From: Bacteroidota bacterium
GTDB taxonomy: Bacteria > Bacteroidota > Bacteroidia > Flavobacteriales_F > PHOS-HE28
Assembly (NCBI GenBank): GCA_023430325.1
Contig: JAEZAU010000120.1
Coordinates: 1 to 22,259 of the forward strand
Direction: 5' to 3'
Length of the DNA stretch: 22,259 bases
The translations under genes were made by a program, and so were the position numbers. Every line of letters begins with the position of its first letter. The first letter of the stretch is position 1. The notes under the pieces were generated by a model, which made no database searches, was not told the DNA's origin, and was given only the letters and a program-made list of their open reading frames with translations. Of the stretch, positions 16,201-22,259 are shown in pieces.

Positions 16201-17512
16201 TGGCCGCCACTGCTGCAAGATCGGAGGCGCCTATGTAATTCGGACCATCGCTATTGGTCAGGCTCGATCCGCCTGCAGCGACCATCTGGGCGTTATCACC
16301 ACGAAGGAAGAAGCTGCCCGATCCGGGGTTCGCATGAGCGGTGTTCAGTACATAACGCGATCCACTTCCATCGGTCTCAAAGCTTTCGGCAAGCGCGGTG
16401 TATGGCCCGCTCCGATCGTCGGTTATCGTAAGGGTATAGGTATCGTCCTCACCGATCAGGGGTGTTCCCGTTCCGCCTGTAATACCTGTTATCTGGAAGA
16501 CAAGTTGTCTGTCACCATAACAGTCTCCATCCACTGGAATGCTCAGAACAAGGTCGGCATTCGTAGCCGATGCAGGGAAGACCACTTGATGGTTGTAACT
16601 GCCGCCGATCACGGCTGGATCGCCACTGGTGACGGTGATGTCCACCGTAGTGGATTGAACAAGGCTGGGAGAGAACAGTTGGAGAGGAATGGAAACACTT
16701 GGAGCGCTGGAATTGATGGACCCTGAGGTACCGACAAATTCAACCCGCGAGGAACAACCGTATGGCACCCTGATGTTATCGAATTGGCCCCAGGTGGAAT
16801 TCACCGTACCGTGGTTCCACATGCATCCGATATACGGTAAAGGTGTCCCGGTATAGGTCGTATTGATCACCGTACCTGCACTGGTGTTCGCGGTCTGCGG
16901 ATCCTGGAATGAAGACGGATGGGAAGCATGGAACATCTCCCAACTACCCGTGGATGGATCGAAGGTGACCCGTACCGATAGGAATTGGGTGTTGAAAGGA
17001 CCGACGGTGATCAACTTCGTAAGCACGGCATTGGACGAAAGTCCATTGGAATATCGAACCAGATGAAGTGAATCCGGGTTGCTCGAGCTTCCCAGTACCA
17101 CGGCATATCCCTGGCCGGTCATAAGATCCCCGCTTGTACCGGCAAGCACGAACCCTATACCATGTGCCAGGTTGAAGAAGCCGTTCGGGTTCGGAGCGTT
17201 CTGGCGCATGTTGAAGGACCATTCCAGAATACATCCGTTGTTGTTCAAGGTGGTCTCATAGGTGCTGGGTGTCACCATCGACACATAGTCCCTGCCGGCG
17301 ATATTGCTCTGCATGTGCAATACGTTGGAGGTGATGCGGACACTGCCCGGAGGGTTGGTCTCGCTCTCCGTCCAGCCATTGCCTACCGTATTGTTGTTGG
17401 CCCTGTTGAAATCATCCACAAGGAACTGCGCCTGCGCTACTGAGGTCCCTATGGTGGCCATCAGCAACAGCATCCACTTTCTCACTCCAGACATTGGGTA
17501 TTGGTTTTTCAT
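13229..17512 (-). CDS. Large multidomain secreted surface protein with T9SS sorting domain
   Basis: A 1427-residue protein. The signal peptide is KWMLLLMATIGTSVAQAQ (about 12-29). Residues about 30-255 resemble an L-type-lectin/LamG-like sandwich (DDFNRANNNTVGNGW ... WGQFDNIRVPYGC). A Calx-beta-like stretch follows (GDCYGDRQLVFQITG ... DDTYTLTITDD), then a jelly-roll-like region. A long middle part has blocks common in Bacteroidota surface proteins (NWRSLGSPVAG, QPLSIGQGFTAW, GWNLVSNPVPSPIDF). Two SprB-type repeats (for example GGVAPYTYTWNTGATGQQL) precede a PKD domain (about 1261-1339, YVWDMGDGT). The last about 88 residues are a type A T9SS sorting domain ending VWFLRVTNGD...ARVVVVR. It should be exported by T9SS and attached to the cell surface; adhesion or binding is inferred. 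ATG 17512 places the signal peptide correctly; 17494 is an alternative. Confidence 0.9.
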   Translation of the reverse strand: MKNQYPMSGVRKWMLLLMATIGTSVAQAQFLVDDFNRANNNTVGNGWTESETNPPGSVRITSNVLHMQSNIAGRDYVSMVTPSTYETTLNNNGCILEWSFNMRQNAPNPNGFFNLAHGIGFVLAGTSGDLMTGQGYAVVLGSSSNPDSLHLVRYSNGLSSNAVLTKLITVGPFNTQFLSVRVTFDPSTGSWEMFHASHPSSFQDPQTANTSAGTVINTTYTGTPLPYIGCMWNHGTVNSTWGQFDNIRVPYGCSSRVEFVGTSGSINSSAPSVSIPLQLFSPSLVQSTTVDITVTSGDPAVIGGSYNHQVVFPASATNADLVLSIPVDGDCYGDRQLVFQITGITGGTGTPLIGEDDTYTLTITDDRSGPYTALAESFETDGSGSRYVLNTAHANPGSGSFFLRGDNAQMVAAGGSSLTNSDGPNYIGASDLAAVAANSEVSVTFSNIEILGMSNVTVDLRAGARYSPIYDQAAAQRDYLFVEANVDGGGWIVVGAFRSHKLNPFVDGWLRQDTDLNGVGDGITLTTTFQSFQFPLNTTGSYMDVRVRVRSTAPQEEIYFDNVQVNGTRCRPIYWSQGSGLETASIWSTKPVGTPTAISVDRRKTLIIQQGHTVTSSGTDREVEQLTVENNAALDLATSTWDIIGDTLVNEGNITSGAVGGIGIEGSGVVVMGGTGTYDVYDLSINAPGGTSTANTISVRGNLLLDGGVFDATAATVTLRSLSTGTGRLGPVPPGSGYLGSLTMERRIPAGPTNWRSLGSPVAGATIADWQDDFFTAGYPGSAYPNFYDPPGSGIYWPSIRWYDETDSGAGQNDGATGVTSTQPLSIGQGFTAWAGTTLNGTVAFTIDVTGAPNIAQTPITLPMTYTNTGVPSTDGWNLVSNPVPSPIDFALINRGADVSNAYWILNPQNGSMATWNGVVGTNGANGIIQSSQGFWLKANGSAVTTTVHENAKAATNSGGVFMQVADLPILRMNVRDEAQIYHDEALIVFADGIPGVDALDVPKLEFDRPGAPAISSYDVEGNSLTINTYGMPQQAISIPLKVRVTAAGQHQLQVMEIARIAGMACVRLEDQQEGISVELEEGSVYHFYMEPSAPTDRFIIHISTPVLHEVIDVTCQGLNDGGITVTVPDGAQTITLMDVFSTPIQQQDAVVGEFNALAGGDYLISVTSDAGCGDLVASIHVGEGSVIDAAFTTTASTCGNADGTLQAEAMGGVAPYTYTWNTGATGQQLIASAGEYSVTITDGNGCSWTSGLRAIDQEAGPTAAFMLPEDTYMPGEAVPFINLSLNADNYVWDMGDGTVTEAIEMNYIYGMPGEYTVSLTAISGACSDVFTQQVLIGGATSIHELETGAMAAWYNGSAIVVEHDLQVNGNARIELIDALGKVHAEQRITSSPGRSLMPAEELTDGVWFLRVTNGDQMITARVVVVR

Positions 17513-17652
17513 TGATCGATCCGCTTTGTGTTCGCCACGCGTTGGCGGCGCTCCAGTCCAAGTTGCTCTTTTACGTGCCTTGCCCAGCAAGGTTTCCCGG
17601 CGCTTTGACCCGATCGGAGCATCGGAACAAGTGTCTGATCCACCATTTGCCA

Positions 17653-17660
17653 TATCTTTG
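17653..17660 (+). promoter_or_regulatory. -7 element of the tRNA-Arg gene
   Basis: TATCTTTG is an exact TAnnTTTG. It ends 15 bases before the mature tRNA 5' end, leaving room for a short 5' leader removed by RNase P. No convincing -33 element at normal spacing. Confidence 0.65.
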
Positions 17661-17675
17661 CCCCCGCTTTCCGAA

Positions 17676-17749
17676 GGACCCGTAGCTCAATTGGATAGAG
17701 CATCTGACTACGGATCAGAAGGTTTGGGGTTCGAATCCCTACGGGTCCG
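17676..17749 (+). tRNA. tRNA-Arg (anticodon ACG)
   Basis: A complete 74-base cloverleaf. The acceptor stem GGACCCG (17676-17682) pairs with CGGGTCC (17742-17748), discriminator G at 17749. The D-arm holds TAGCTCAATTGGATAGAGC. The anticodon arm TCTGA-CTACGGA-TCAGA gives anticodon ACG, reading CGN arginine codons after A34-to-inosine editing. The T-arm contains GGTTCGAATCC. The 3' CCA is not encoded. Promoter and terminator flank it closely, so it is a single-gene unit. Confidence 0.97.
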
Positions 17750-17761
17750 CTAAGAAATGAT

Positions 17762-17786
17762 AAAAGGCGCAGACATGCGCCTTTTT
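17762..17786 (+). terminator. Intrinsic terminator after tRNA-Arg
   Basis: AAAAGGCGCA (17762-17771) pairs with TGCGCCTTTT (17776-17785) around loop GACA, followed by T. It ends the tRNA transcript. The following stretch to 17910 holds nothing I can identify beyond the next gene's leader. Confidence 0.9.
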
Positions 17787-17910
17787 CCATTCAGTAGTTA
17801 TCCACCGGCCCCTTTTTCACCTCAGCAGCTTTGAGGTCCTCATGATCTCCGGGCAGTGATGACGGCACCATCCTTGTGGCTTTCGGCCGAACACCAAATT
17901 TTCATGGAGA

Positions 17911-18573
17911 ATGAAGAAGTCCCTCCTCATCCTTTGCTTACTTCCCCTGCATTCTTTGCTCAACGCCCAGCCGCCTACCTACGAGGACCTATTGGTCTAC
18001 TATGTTGATGGCGAGTATGAGAAATGCATCAAGAAGACCTCGAAGTACATGGCGGACAGTGATACGAGACGGGATCCGCTTCCTTATCTGTATGCCAGCA
18101 AATGCTACCATGAGATGAGCAAACTTGATGAATTCACCAGCCAGGAGGAATACAAGAAGGCCGATCGCGATGCGCTGAAATACGCCGTGAAATACCGCAA
18201 GAAGGACAAGGACCTGGCCTACTTCCATGTTCATGAGGACTACTGGCGTGAATTGAACAAGTACGCCATGGACATGGGCATGCTCTGGTATGATCAAGGC
18301 GAATACTCCAAGGCCAGACAGATCTTCAGCCGCATGGTGGGTTACGATCCGCAGAACCCCGGCGCCTGGCAGATGCTTGCGCTATCACAGGCAAGAGGGC
18401 GTATGTTGCGTGATGCGAAAGAGAGCATGGCCACGGCGAATGAATTGCTCGAAGAAGTGAAAGCCGGTGATCCGGACCTTGGCACCTTGACGAAGAACAA
18501 ACGTGCGTTGATGGAGGCCGCTTCACAGAATTACGATGCCTACCTGAAAGAGTCTGGTGAGCCGATCTTATGA
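17911..18573 (+). CDS. Secreted TPR-like protein of unknown function
   Basis: A 220-residue protein with signal peptide MKKSLLILCLLPLHSLLNAQ. The mature part is helical with weak tetratricopeptide-like units (YYVDGEYEKCIKKTSKYM; LWYDQGEYSKARQIFSRMVGYDPQNPGAWQMLA), so it probably binds another periplasmic or outer-membrane protein. I do not recognise the family. Its last six bases overlap the tail of the convergent Nudix gene. No TAnnTTTG element was found upstream; the start ATG follows ATGGAGA. Confidence 0.82.
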   Translation: MKKSLLILCLLPLHSLLNAQPPTYEDLLVYYVDGEYEKCIKKTSKYMADSDTRRDPLPYLYASKCYHEMSKLDEFTSQEEYKKADRDALKYAVKYRKKDKDLAYFHVHEDYWRELNKYAMDMGMLWYDQGEYSKARQIFSRMVGYDPQNPGAWQMLALSQARGRMLRDAKESMATANELLEEVKAGDPDLGTLTKNKRALMEAASQNYDAYLKESGEPIL

Positions 18574-19041
18574 GCGGCTCTGCTTCAATTGACGCATCAC
18601 CACCCTGTCGATCGGCAGACTGAGATCCTCTTCACGGGCATTTTCCAGATCGAGCCAGCGAAAACCCTCTTGTTGGTCTTTCGTGGCATAGGCAAAAGGT
18701 GATGAGATCACCGGGAGCTTTTCAGGGTCGTGGAGTGCGAAGCGATAGTACACGCTGATCACCTGCATGGGTGTGGCATGAAAAACGCTCTGCTGGAAAA
18801 AGTCCGTGGTATAGAAGTGCTGCAGATCGAGCGCTTCATCGAAAAGCTCCTCCCTGATCTCGCGGACCAGACACTCTTTCAGGCCCTCGCCATATTCCAG
18901 GCCTCCGCCAGGAAATTTCGTGATCTGCCGCCCTTTGATGATCTCATCGGACACCAGCACATGATCCCGCCCATGCAGCGTATGCATCAATAATCCATAG
19001 ACCCTGATGGTGAAACGAGGTCCCTGCGTGTCCTCACGCAT
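18568..19041 (-). CDS. Nudix hydrolase
   Basis: A 157-residue cytosolic protein with a Nudix box GX5EX7REUXEE: Gly46, Glu52, Arg60, Glu61, Glu64, Glu65 are all present (GGLEYGEGLKECLVREIREE). The glycine that usually follows is Phe67. Such enzymes cleave nucleoside diphosphates linked to another group, and the box glutamates bind Mg2+ or Mn2+; the substrate cannot be read from the sequence. The frame can start at GTG 19044, but ATG 19041 shares one base with the TGA of the upstream MnmD gene (TGATG), so the two are translationally coupled. Confidence 0.88.
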   Translation of the reverse strand: MREDTQGPRFTIRVYGLLMHTLHGRDHVLVSDEIIKGRQITKFPGGGLEYGEGLKECLVREIREELFDEALDLQHFYTTDFFQQSVFHATPMQVISVYYRFALHDPEKLPVISSPFAYATKDQQEGFRWLDLENAREEDLSLPIDRVVMRQLKQSRS

Positions 19042-19730
19042 CACTTGGTGGCTCTTAGCATTTCGCGTTTGCCCGGTGGTCCGGGTAGCCTTTCAATGGT
19101 GAACCCTGTGGCTTCCAACGTACGCCGCACATCCCCTTTCGCGCAGTAGGTCACCAGCACTGCCCCCCGCCTCATGGCCCCGTAGATCCGATCGAAGATC
19201 GCCGATGTCCACATCTCCGGCTGCACATGTGGTGCGAAAGCATCGAAATAGACCAGATCAAATTCTTCCGTAAGATCAAGTTCCTGCACCGATCCGTGTA
19301 CCGACCTGAATTCCATTCCGCCTTCCATCGATCGCCGATCGACCGGTGGCGCTGTCATCAGGTCAAGAAAAGACCCTCCAAGGCCAGGCCACCCCAGATC
19401 ATCGGGGTACGCCAACTTTTCGATCACGTTCCTGCTCAAGGGATAAGGTTCCAGTGCGGTATAGTTGACCCTGCATTTTCCTTCGAGGCAACGGATCCAG
19501 GTAAGAAGCATGTTCAGACCCGTGCCAAGACCTACTTCCAGGATATCCACCGGCCTGTCATCGATCCGATCCAGGACATGCATAAGACCCATGTGAATGA
19601 ATACATGCGTGGATTCCTGCACTGCTCCGTGCCGGCTGTGATAACCTTCCTTGTGCTTTTCGCTTCGCAACGTGAAGGACCCATCACCTGTTCGGAACAG
19701 TTCCAGGTCGGGTGCGTTCGCCAATGGCAT
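19041..19730 (-). CDS. mnmD: tRNA 5-methylaminomethyl-2-thiouridine methyltransferase MnmD
   Basis: A 229-residue protein matching the methyltransferase half of MnmC (PF05430 family). It has the SAM-binding loop EVGLGTG (65-71), VYFDAFAPHVQPEMW (Asp163), LVTYCAKGDVRR (193-203) and the C-terminal signature LPGPPGKREM. It would methylate the aminomethyl group of the wobble uridine in tRNAs for Lys, Glu and Gln. The oxidoreductase half of MnmC is absent, as is usual for stand-alone MnmD proteins. ATG 19730 is preferred to TTG 19739, which falls inside the -7 element. It is divergent from the M42 peptidase gene. Confidence 0.9.
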   Translation of the reverse strand: MPLANAPDLELFRTGDGSFTLRSEKHKEGYHSRHGAVQESTHVFIHMGLMHVLDRIDDRPVDILEVGLGTGLNMLLTWIRCLEGKCRVNYTALEPYPLSRNVIEKLAYPDDLGWPGLGGSFLDLMTAPPVDRRSMEGGMEFRSVHGSVQELDLTEEFDLVYFDAFAPHVQPEMWTSAIFDRIYGAMRRGAVLVTYCAKGDVRRTLEATGFTIERLPGPPGKREMLRATK

Positions 19731-19736
19731 CGGAAG

Positions 19737-19744
19737 CAAAACTA
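19737..19744 (-). promoter_or_regulatory. -7 element of mnmD
   Basis: On the minus strand this reads TAGTTTTG, an exact TAnnTTTG. It lies six bases before the ATG at 19730, implying a leaderless or nearly leaderless mRNA. No -33 element at usual spacing. Confidence 0.5.
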
Positions 19745-19807
19745 CCGATGTTGATGACGCTGTTGATCGCTTCGCAATGATCGGAAGGTCTGCTCAAAAG
19801 GCAGGAT

Positions 19808-19815
19808 TACCTTTG
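19808..19815 (+). promoter_or_regulatory. -7 element of the M42 peptidase gene
   Basis: TACCTTTG is an exact TAnnTTTG, 21 bases before ATG 19837. It supports that start codon rather than the upstream in-frame extension to 19651, which would lie inside the divergent mnmD gene. Confidence 0.6.
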
Positions 19816-19836
19816 CGCACCCAGCGAAAAAAGCAG

Positions 19837-20979
19837 ATGGCCAGGAAGAACGATCGGAAAAAAGCGGCGACCAAAAAGAGCAACAGAAGGTTCAGCACGG
19901 ATTCCTTACTGGATCCCAAGTCGCTGCATTTCCTGCAACGGTATCTGAACAATCCTTCTCCCACAGGATTCGAGAGCGAAGGGCAGAAACTCTGGCTGGA
20001 ATACCTCAGACCGTATGTCGATGATCACATCGTAGATCCGTATGGCACGGTGGTGGGCGTCATCAATCCCAAGGCTGAATACAAGGTGGTGATAGAAGCG
20101 CATGCCGATGAGATCAGCTGGTTCGTGCACTACATCACCAAGGAAGGCTTCATCTACGTGCGCCGTAATGGCGGAAGCGATCACATCATCGCGCCCAGCA
20201 AGCGGGTCAACATCCATACCGAGAACGGTATCGTTAAAGCCGTATTCGGCTGGCCTGCGATACATGTGCGCAACGGAAAGACCGAAACAGTCCCTTCGCT
20301 CGAGAACATCTTCCTGGATTGTGGTTGCAACAGCAAGGAAGAAGTTGAAAAGCTCGGCGTGCATGTGGGCTGTGTCATCACCTACGAGGACGAGTTCACG
20401 GTGATGAACGAGAAGATGTTCGTAGGCCGCGCGCTGGACAACCGCATCGGTGGGTTCATGATCGCCGAGGTGACACGATTGCTTCGCGAGAACAAGGTGA
20501 AATTGCCGTTCGGCCTTTATGTCACCAACAGTGTTCAGGAAGAAGTAGGTCTTCGCGGTGCCGAAATGATCGTGGAACGCATAAAGCCCGATCTCGCCAT
20601 TGTGACCGACGTTACGCATGACACGCAGACACCGATGATGAGCAAGATCCAGAACGGTGATATCGCTTGTGGCAACGGTCCTGTGCTGAGCTATGCGCCA
20701 GCGGTACATAATAATGTATTGCGGCATGTTCTGGGTACGGCGCAAAAGCACAAGATCCCTTTTCAGCGCCTGGCCGCCAGCCGCGCCACGGGGACCGATA
20801 CCGATGCCTTCGCATACGGGAATGCCGGTGTTCCATCCGCGTTGATCAGCCTGCCGCTGCGCTACATGCACACCACGGTGGAAAGCGTGAACCGGGTCGA
20901 TGTGGAGAATGTGATCCGCCTGATCTATGCAAGCCTGGTGGACCTGAAGGCCGGGCAGGACATGCGTTACTTCCGCTGA
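19837..20979 (+). CDS. M42-family metallo-aminopeptidase (glutamyl aminopeptidase/endoglucanase-like)
   Basis: A 380-residue cytosolic enzyme. All family metal and catalytic residues are present: His89 and Asp91 (EAHADEI), Asp201 (ALDNRIGG), Glu235 and Glu236 (QEEVGLRG), Asp258 (VTDVTHD) and His345 (MHTTVE). It should form large oligomers that trim N-terminal residues from peptides. A basic N-terminal extension of about 18 residues (MARKNDRKKAATKKSNRR) precedes the catalytic domain. Start ATG 19837 is supported by the -7 element upstream. It begins a plus-strand set of four closely spaced genes (gaps of 10, 36 and 23 bases). Confidence 0.94.
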   Translation: MARKNDRKKAATKKSNRRFSTDSLLDPKSLHFLQRYLNNPSPTGFESEGQKLWLEYLRPYVDDHIVDPYGTVVGVINPKAEYKVVIEAHADEISWFVHYITKEGFIYVRRNGGSDHIIAPSKRVNIHTENGIVKAVFGWPAIHVRNGKTETVPSLENIFLDCGCNSKEEVEKLGVHVGCVITYEDEFTVMNEKMFVGRALDNRIGGFMIAEVTRLLRENKVKLPFGLYVTNSVQEEVGLRGAEMIVERIKPDLAIVTDVTHDTQTPMMSKIQNGDIACGNGPVLSYAPAVHNNVLRHVLGTAQKHKIPFQRLAASRATGTDTDAFAYGNAGVPSALISLPLRYMHTTVESVNRVDVENVIRLIYASLVDLKAGQDMRYFR

Positions 20980-20989
20980 TCTTTTGCGG

Positions 20990-21610
20990 ATGAAATTCGA
21001 GCTGGAGCACAACACGCAGGAGGCTGTCCAGTTCGTTCTACTGGCGGCTGCGATCGTGCTCGGTCTTCGTCTCTTGATCGGTGGCGCCGATCTTTTGATC
21101 GGATCGGAAGGCTCGGACCTGGACGCACTTCTCTCCGATCAACGCAACGGTTTTCTGGTACCACAAGGCACCATTGCATTTTCATCCATGGACCTTATAA
21201 GCCGGTTGGCGGTAGGTACATTGATCGCCTTGGGCGGTTCGATCATCATCGGTGGCATTGGCGGGATGATCGCCATGTCGATCGGAAGATCTTTTGTCCG
21301 TACTGGAGTGATCGCGATCCGTTATTCCGTGATCCTCCTGTTGCTTTTGACCTGTTATTCCGCGTTGTTCCTACCGGAAAAGGAAATGACCTTCAGAGAA
21401 ACGATCGTCGTTCAAAAGCGTGGAACATTCATGCAATTAGCGCTTCCCTTTACTTCTTCCGAGGTGATCATCGGACCGAATGAAATTGTTTCCATCGAAG
21501 CTGAAGGCGATCTCTTGCGGATACAAGTTCCCCATGGTTTCCTCAGCATACCAATGGACAACCTCGATCACACTACACTTCGATCGCTTCAGCGCAAATA
21601 CGTTCGCTGA
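20990..21610 (+). CDS. Unrecognised integral membrane protein
   Basis: A 206-residue protein with three likely membrane helices: about 13-37, 73-98 (glycine-rich, LGGSIIIGGIGGMIAMSIG) and 106-128. Between the first two is an acidic loop, and the last about 75 residues form a soluble, beta-rich tail (FRETIVVQKRGTFMQLALPFTSSEVIIG...). I do not recognise the family. ATG 20990 is chosen over TTG 20984. It follows the M42 gene by 10 bases, so it is probably in the same transcript, but that does not reveal its role. Confidence 0.75.
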   Translation: MKFELEHNTQEAVQFVLLAAAIVLGLRLLIGGADLLIGSEGSDLDALLSDQRNGFLVPQGTIAFSSMDLISRLAVGTLIALGGSIIIGGIGGMIAMSIGRSFVRTGVIAIRYSVILLLLLTCYSALFLPEKEMTFRETIVVQKRGTFMQLALPFTSSEVIIGPNEIVSIEAEGDLLRIQVPHGFLSIPMDNLDHTTLRSLQRKYVR

Positions 21611-21646
21611 ACTCTTGCCTCGGATCGGGACATCGTCCTAATTTGC

Positions 21647-22087
21647 ATGGAAATGCGCGTCCAGTTCATCCGTACTGCGGATACTTATCCTTTGCGCTTG
21701 AAGGTGCTGCGTCCCGGTGGTGTGCTGGAGGATACCCACTTCGCGAACGACAGGCTCGAAGGATCGTTCCATCTGGGTGTCTTCAAGGACGATCGCTGCA
21801 TTTCCATCGGATCGTTCTATCCGGAGCCGCACAAGGAACTTCAGGGCTGGAAACAGTATCGTTTGCGCGGAATGGCCACCGATCCGGAATACCAGGGAAA
21901 GGGCGCCGGAAAGAAATTGATGCAGTTCGCGTTGGATCATCTCCACGCCCAGAAGGCCGATCGGTTGTGGTGCAATGCACGGATCATCGCGTTGCCGTTC
22001 TATGAGCGATTCGGTTTCGAGGTGAAGGGAGATGAGTTCGATATACCCGGGATAGGGCCGCATTTCCTGATGCATCGCAAAGTCTGA
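21647..22087 (+). CDS. GNAT-family N-acetyltransferase
   Basis: A 146-residue protein with the GNAT acetyl-CoA-binding motif: RLRGMATDPEYQGKGAGKKL, with QGKGAG at 83-88, followed by the motif B region FYERFGFEVKGDEF. It transfers an acetyl group from acetyl-CoA to an amine; the acceptor cannot be told. ATG 21647 starts just after a TAATTTG sequence that is one base short of the -7 consensus; ATG 21653 is possible. Same strand and close spacing suggest it belongs with its neighbours. Confidence 0.88.
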   Translation: MEMRVQFIRTADTYPLRLKVLRPGGVLEDTHFANDRLEGSFHLGVFKDDRCISIGSFYPEPHKELQGWKQYRLRGMATDPEYQGKGAGKKLMQFALDHLHAQKADRLWCNARIIALPFYERFGFEVKGDEFDIPGIGPHFLMHRKV

Positions 22088-22098
22088 CCGTGCCCGGA

Positions 22099-22106
22099 TA
22101 GTTTCG
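22099..22106 (+). promoter_or_regulatory. Possible -7 element before the GT39-like gene
   Basis: TAGTTTCG differs from TAnnTTTG at one position and sits four bases before the GTG at 22111, the same spacing as seen at the FKBP gene. It overlaps no coding region. Weak call. Confidence 0.3.
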
Positions 22107-22110
22107 CGCC

Positions 22111-22259
22111 GTGCAGAAGCGCATCGATCCGCTCATACCGATCATGATTCTGGCGTGTCTGGCGGTCCGGCTGCTGAGGATCGCATATCCCGATCTGGCG
22201 CATGACGAACCTTTCACGGTACTGCAGGCACACCGGTCGATCGCTGGCCTCTTTGCGAT
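22111..22259 (+). CDS. Membrane glycosyltransferase of the GT39/ArnT-like group, partial (5' end only)
   Basis: The first 49 codons of a gene cut by the window end. GTG 22111 opens a hydrophobic helix (LIPIMILACLAVRLLRIA), followed by PDLAHDEPFTVLQAHRS. An Asp-Glu pair just after the first helix is the hallmark of dolichyl-phosphate-mannose-type (GT39/PMT_2) transferases, which move sugars from lipid carriers on the outer face of the inner membrane. With so little sequence the sugar and acceptor cannot be inferred. Confidence 0.6.
   Translation, partial: MQKRIDPLIPIMILACLAVRLLRIAYPDLAHDEPFTVLQAHRSIAGLFA

Noticed and set aside
19906..21015. 369-codon minus-strand frame over the M42 peptidase
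   Set aside because: Shadow frame: the plus strand carries all M42 metal ligands in the right order.

Overview
The window looks like chromosomal DNA of a Bacteroidota bacterium, most likely a Flavobacteriales-like lineage of moderate GC content. Three things support this. Two secreted proteins have type IX secretion (T9SS) C-terminal sorting regions. There are several exact TAnnTTTG -7 promoter elements, the phylum-specific form. The gene set (paired M16 peptidases, MnmD, an FkpA-like FKBP lipoprotein, a REC-Crp fusion regulator) also fits. No phage, transposon, CRISPR array, rRNA or plasmid function was seen. Nearly all of the sequence is coding, and no gap without a gene exceeds about 160 bases.

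Layout. 1-1556 (minus): 5' part of a secreted T9SS beta-propeller-like protein that runs off the left edge. 1653-2234 (plus): a cysteine-dioxygenase-family cupin with one iron ligand replaced. 2309-6806 (plus): a compact five-gene cluster of soluble PAS histidine kinase, REC-Crp/FNR response regulator, small His-tailed membrane protein, tandem UspA protein and site-2 protease with CBS domains. 6841-10352 (minus): two overlapping M16 peptidases, one active-looking and one catalytically dead with an extra C-terminal domain. 10512-12358 (plus): a malate synthase A homologue that has lost both metal ligands, then a DUF551-like small protein. 12443-13144 (minus): FKBP lipoprotein. 13229-17512 (minus): a 1427-residue multidomain T9SS surface protein. 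17676-17749 (plus): tRNA-Arg(ACG) with its own promoter and terminator. 17911-18573 (plus): secreted TPR-like protein. 18568-19730 (minus): MnmD and Nudix. 19837-22259 (plus): M42 aminopeptidase, unknown membrane protein, GNAT acetyltransferase and the start of a GT39-like membrane glycosyltransferase, cut by the right edge.

How they may work together. The 2309-6806 cluster is the best candidate for a coordinated system. A cytosolic FixL-like PAS kinase would pass phosphate to a Crp-type transcription factor, and the downstream genes supply a stress protein and an intramembrane protease with a nucleotide-sensing module. Its signal is not shown by the sequence; low oxygen or redox is an inference. 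The most unusual single genes are the metal-ligand-less malate synthase homologue and the dioxygenase with tyrosine in place of an iron-binding histidine. Several -7 elements lie only 4-8 bases before start codons, suggesting leaderless mRNAs. The octamer GCGATCGC is over-represented.
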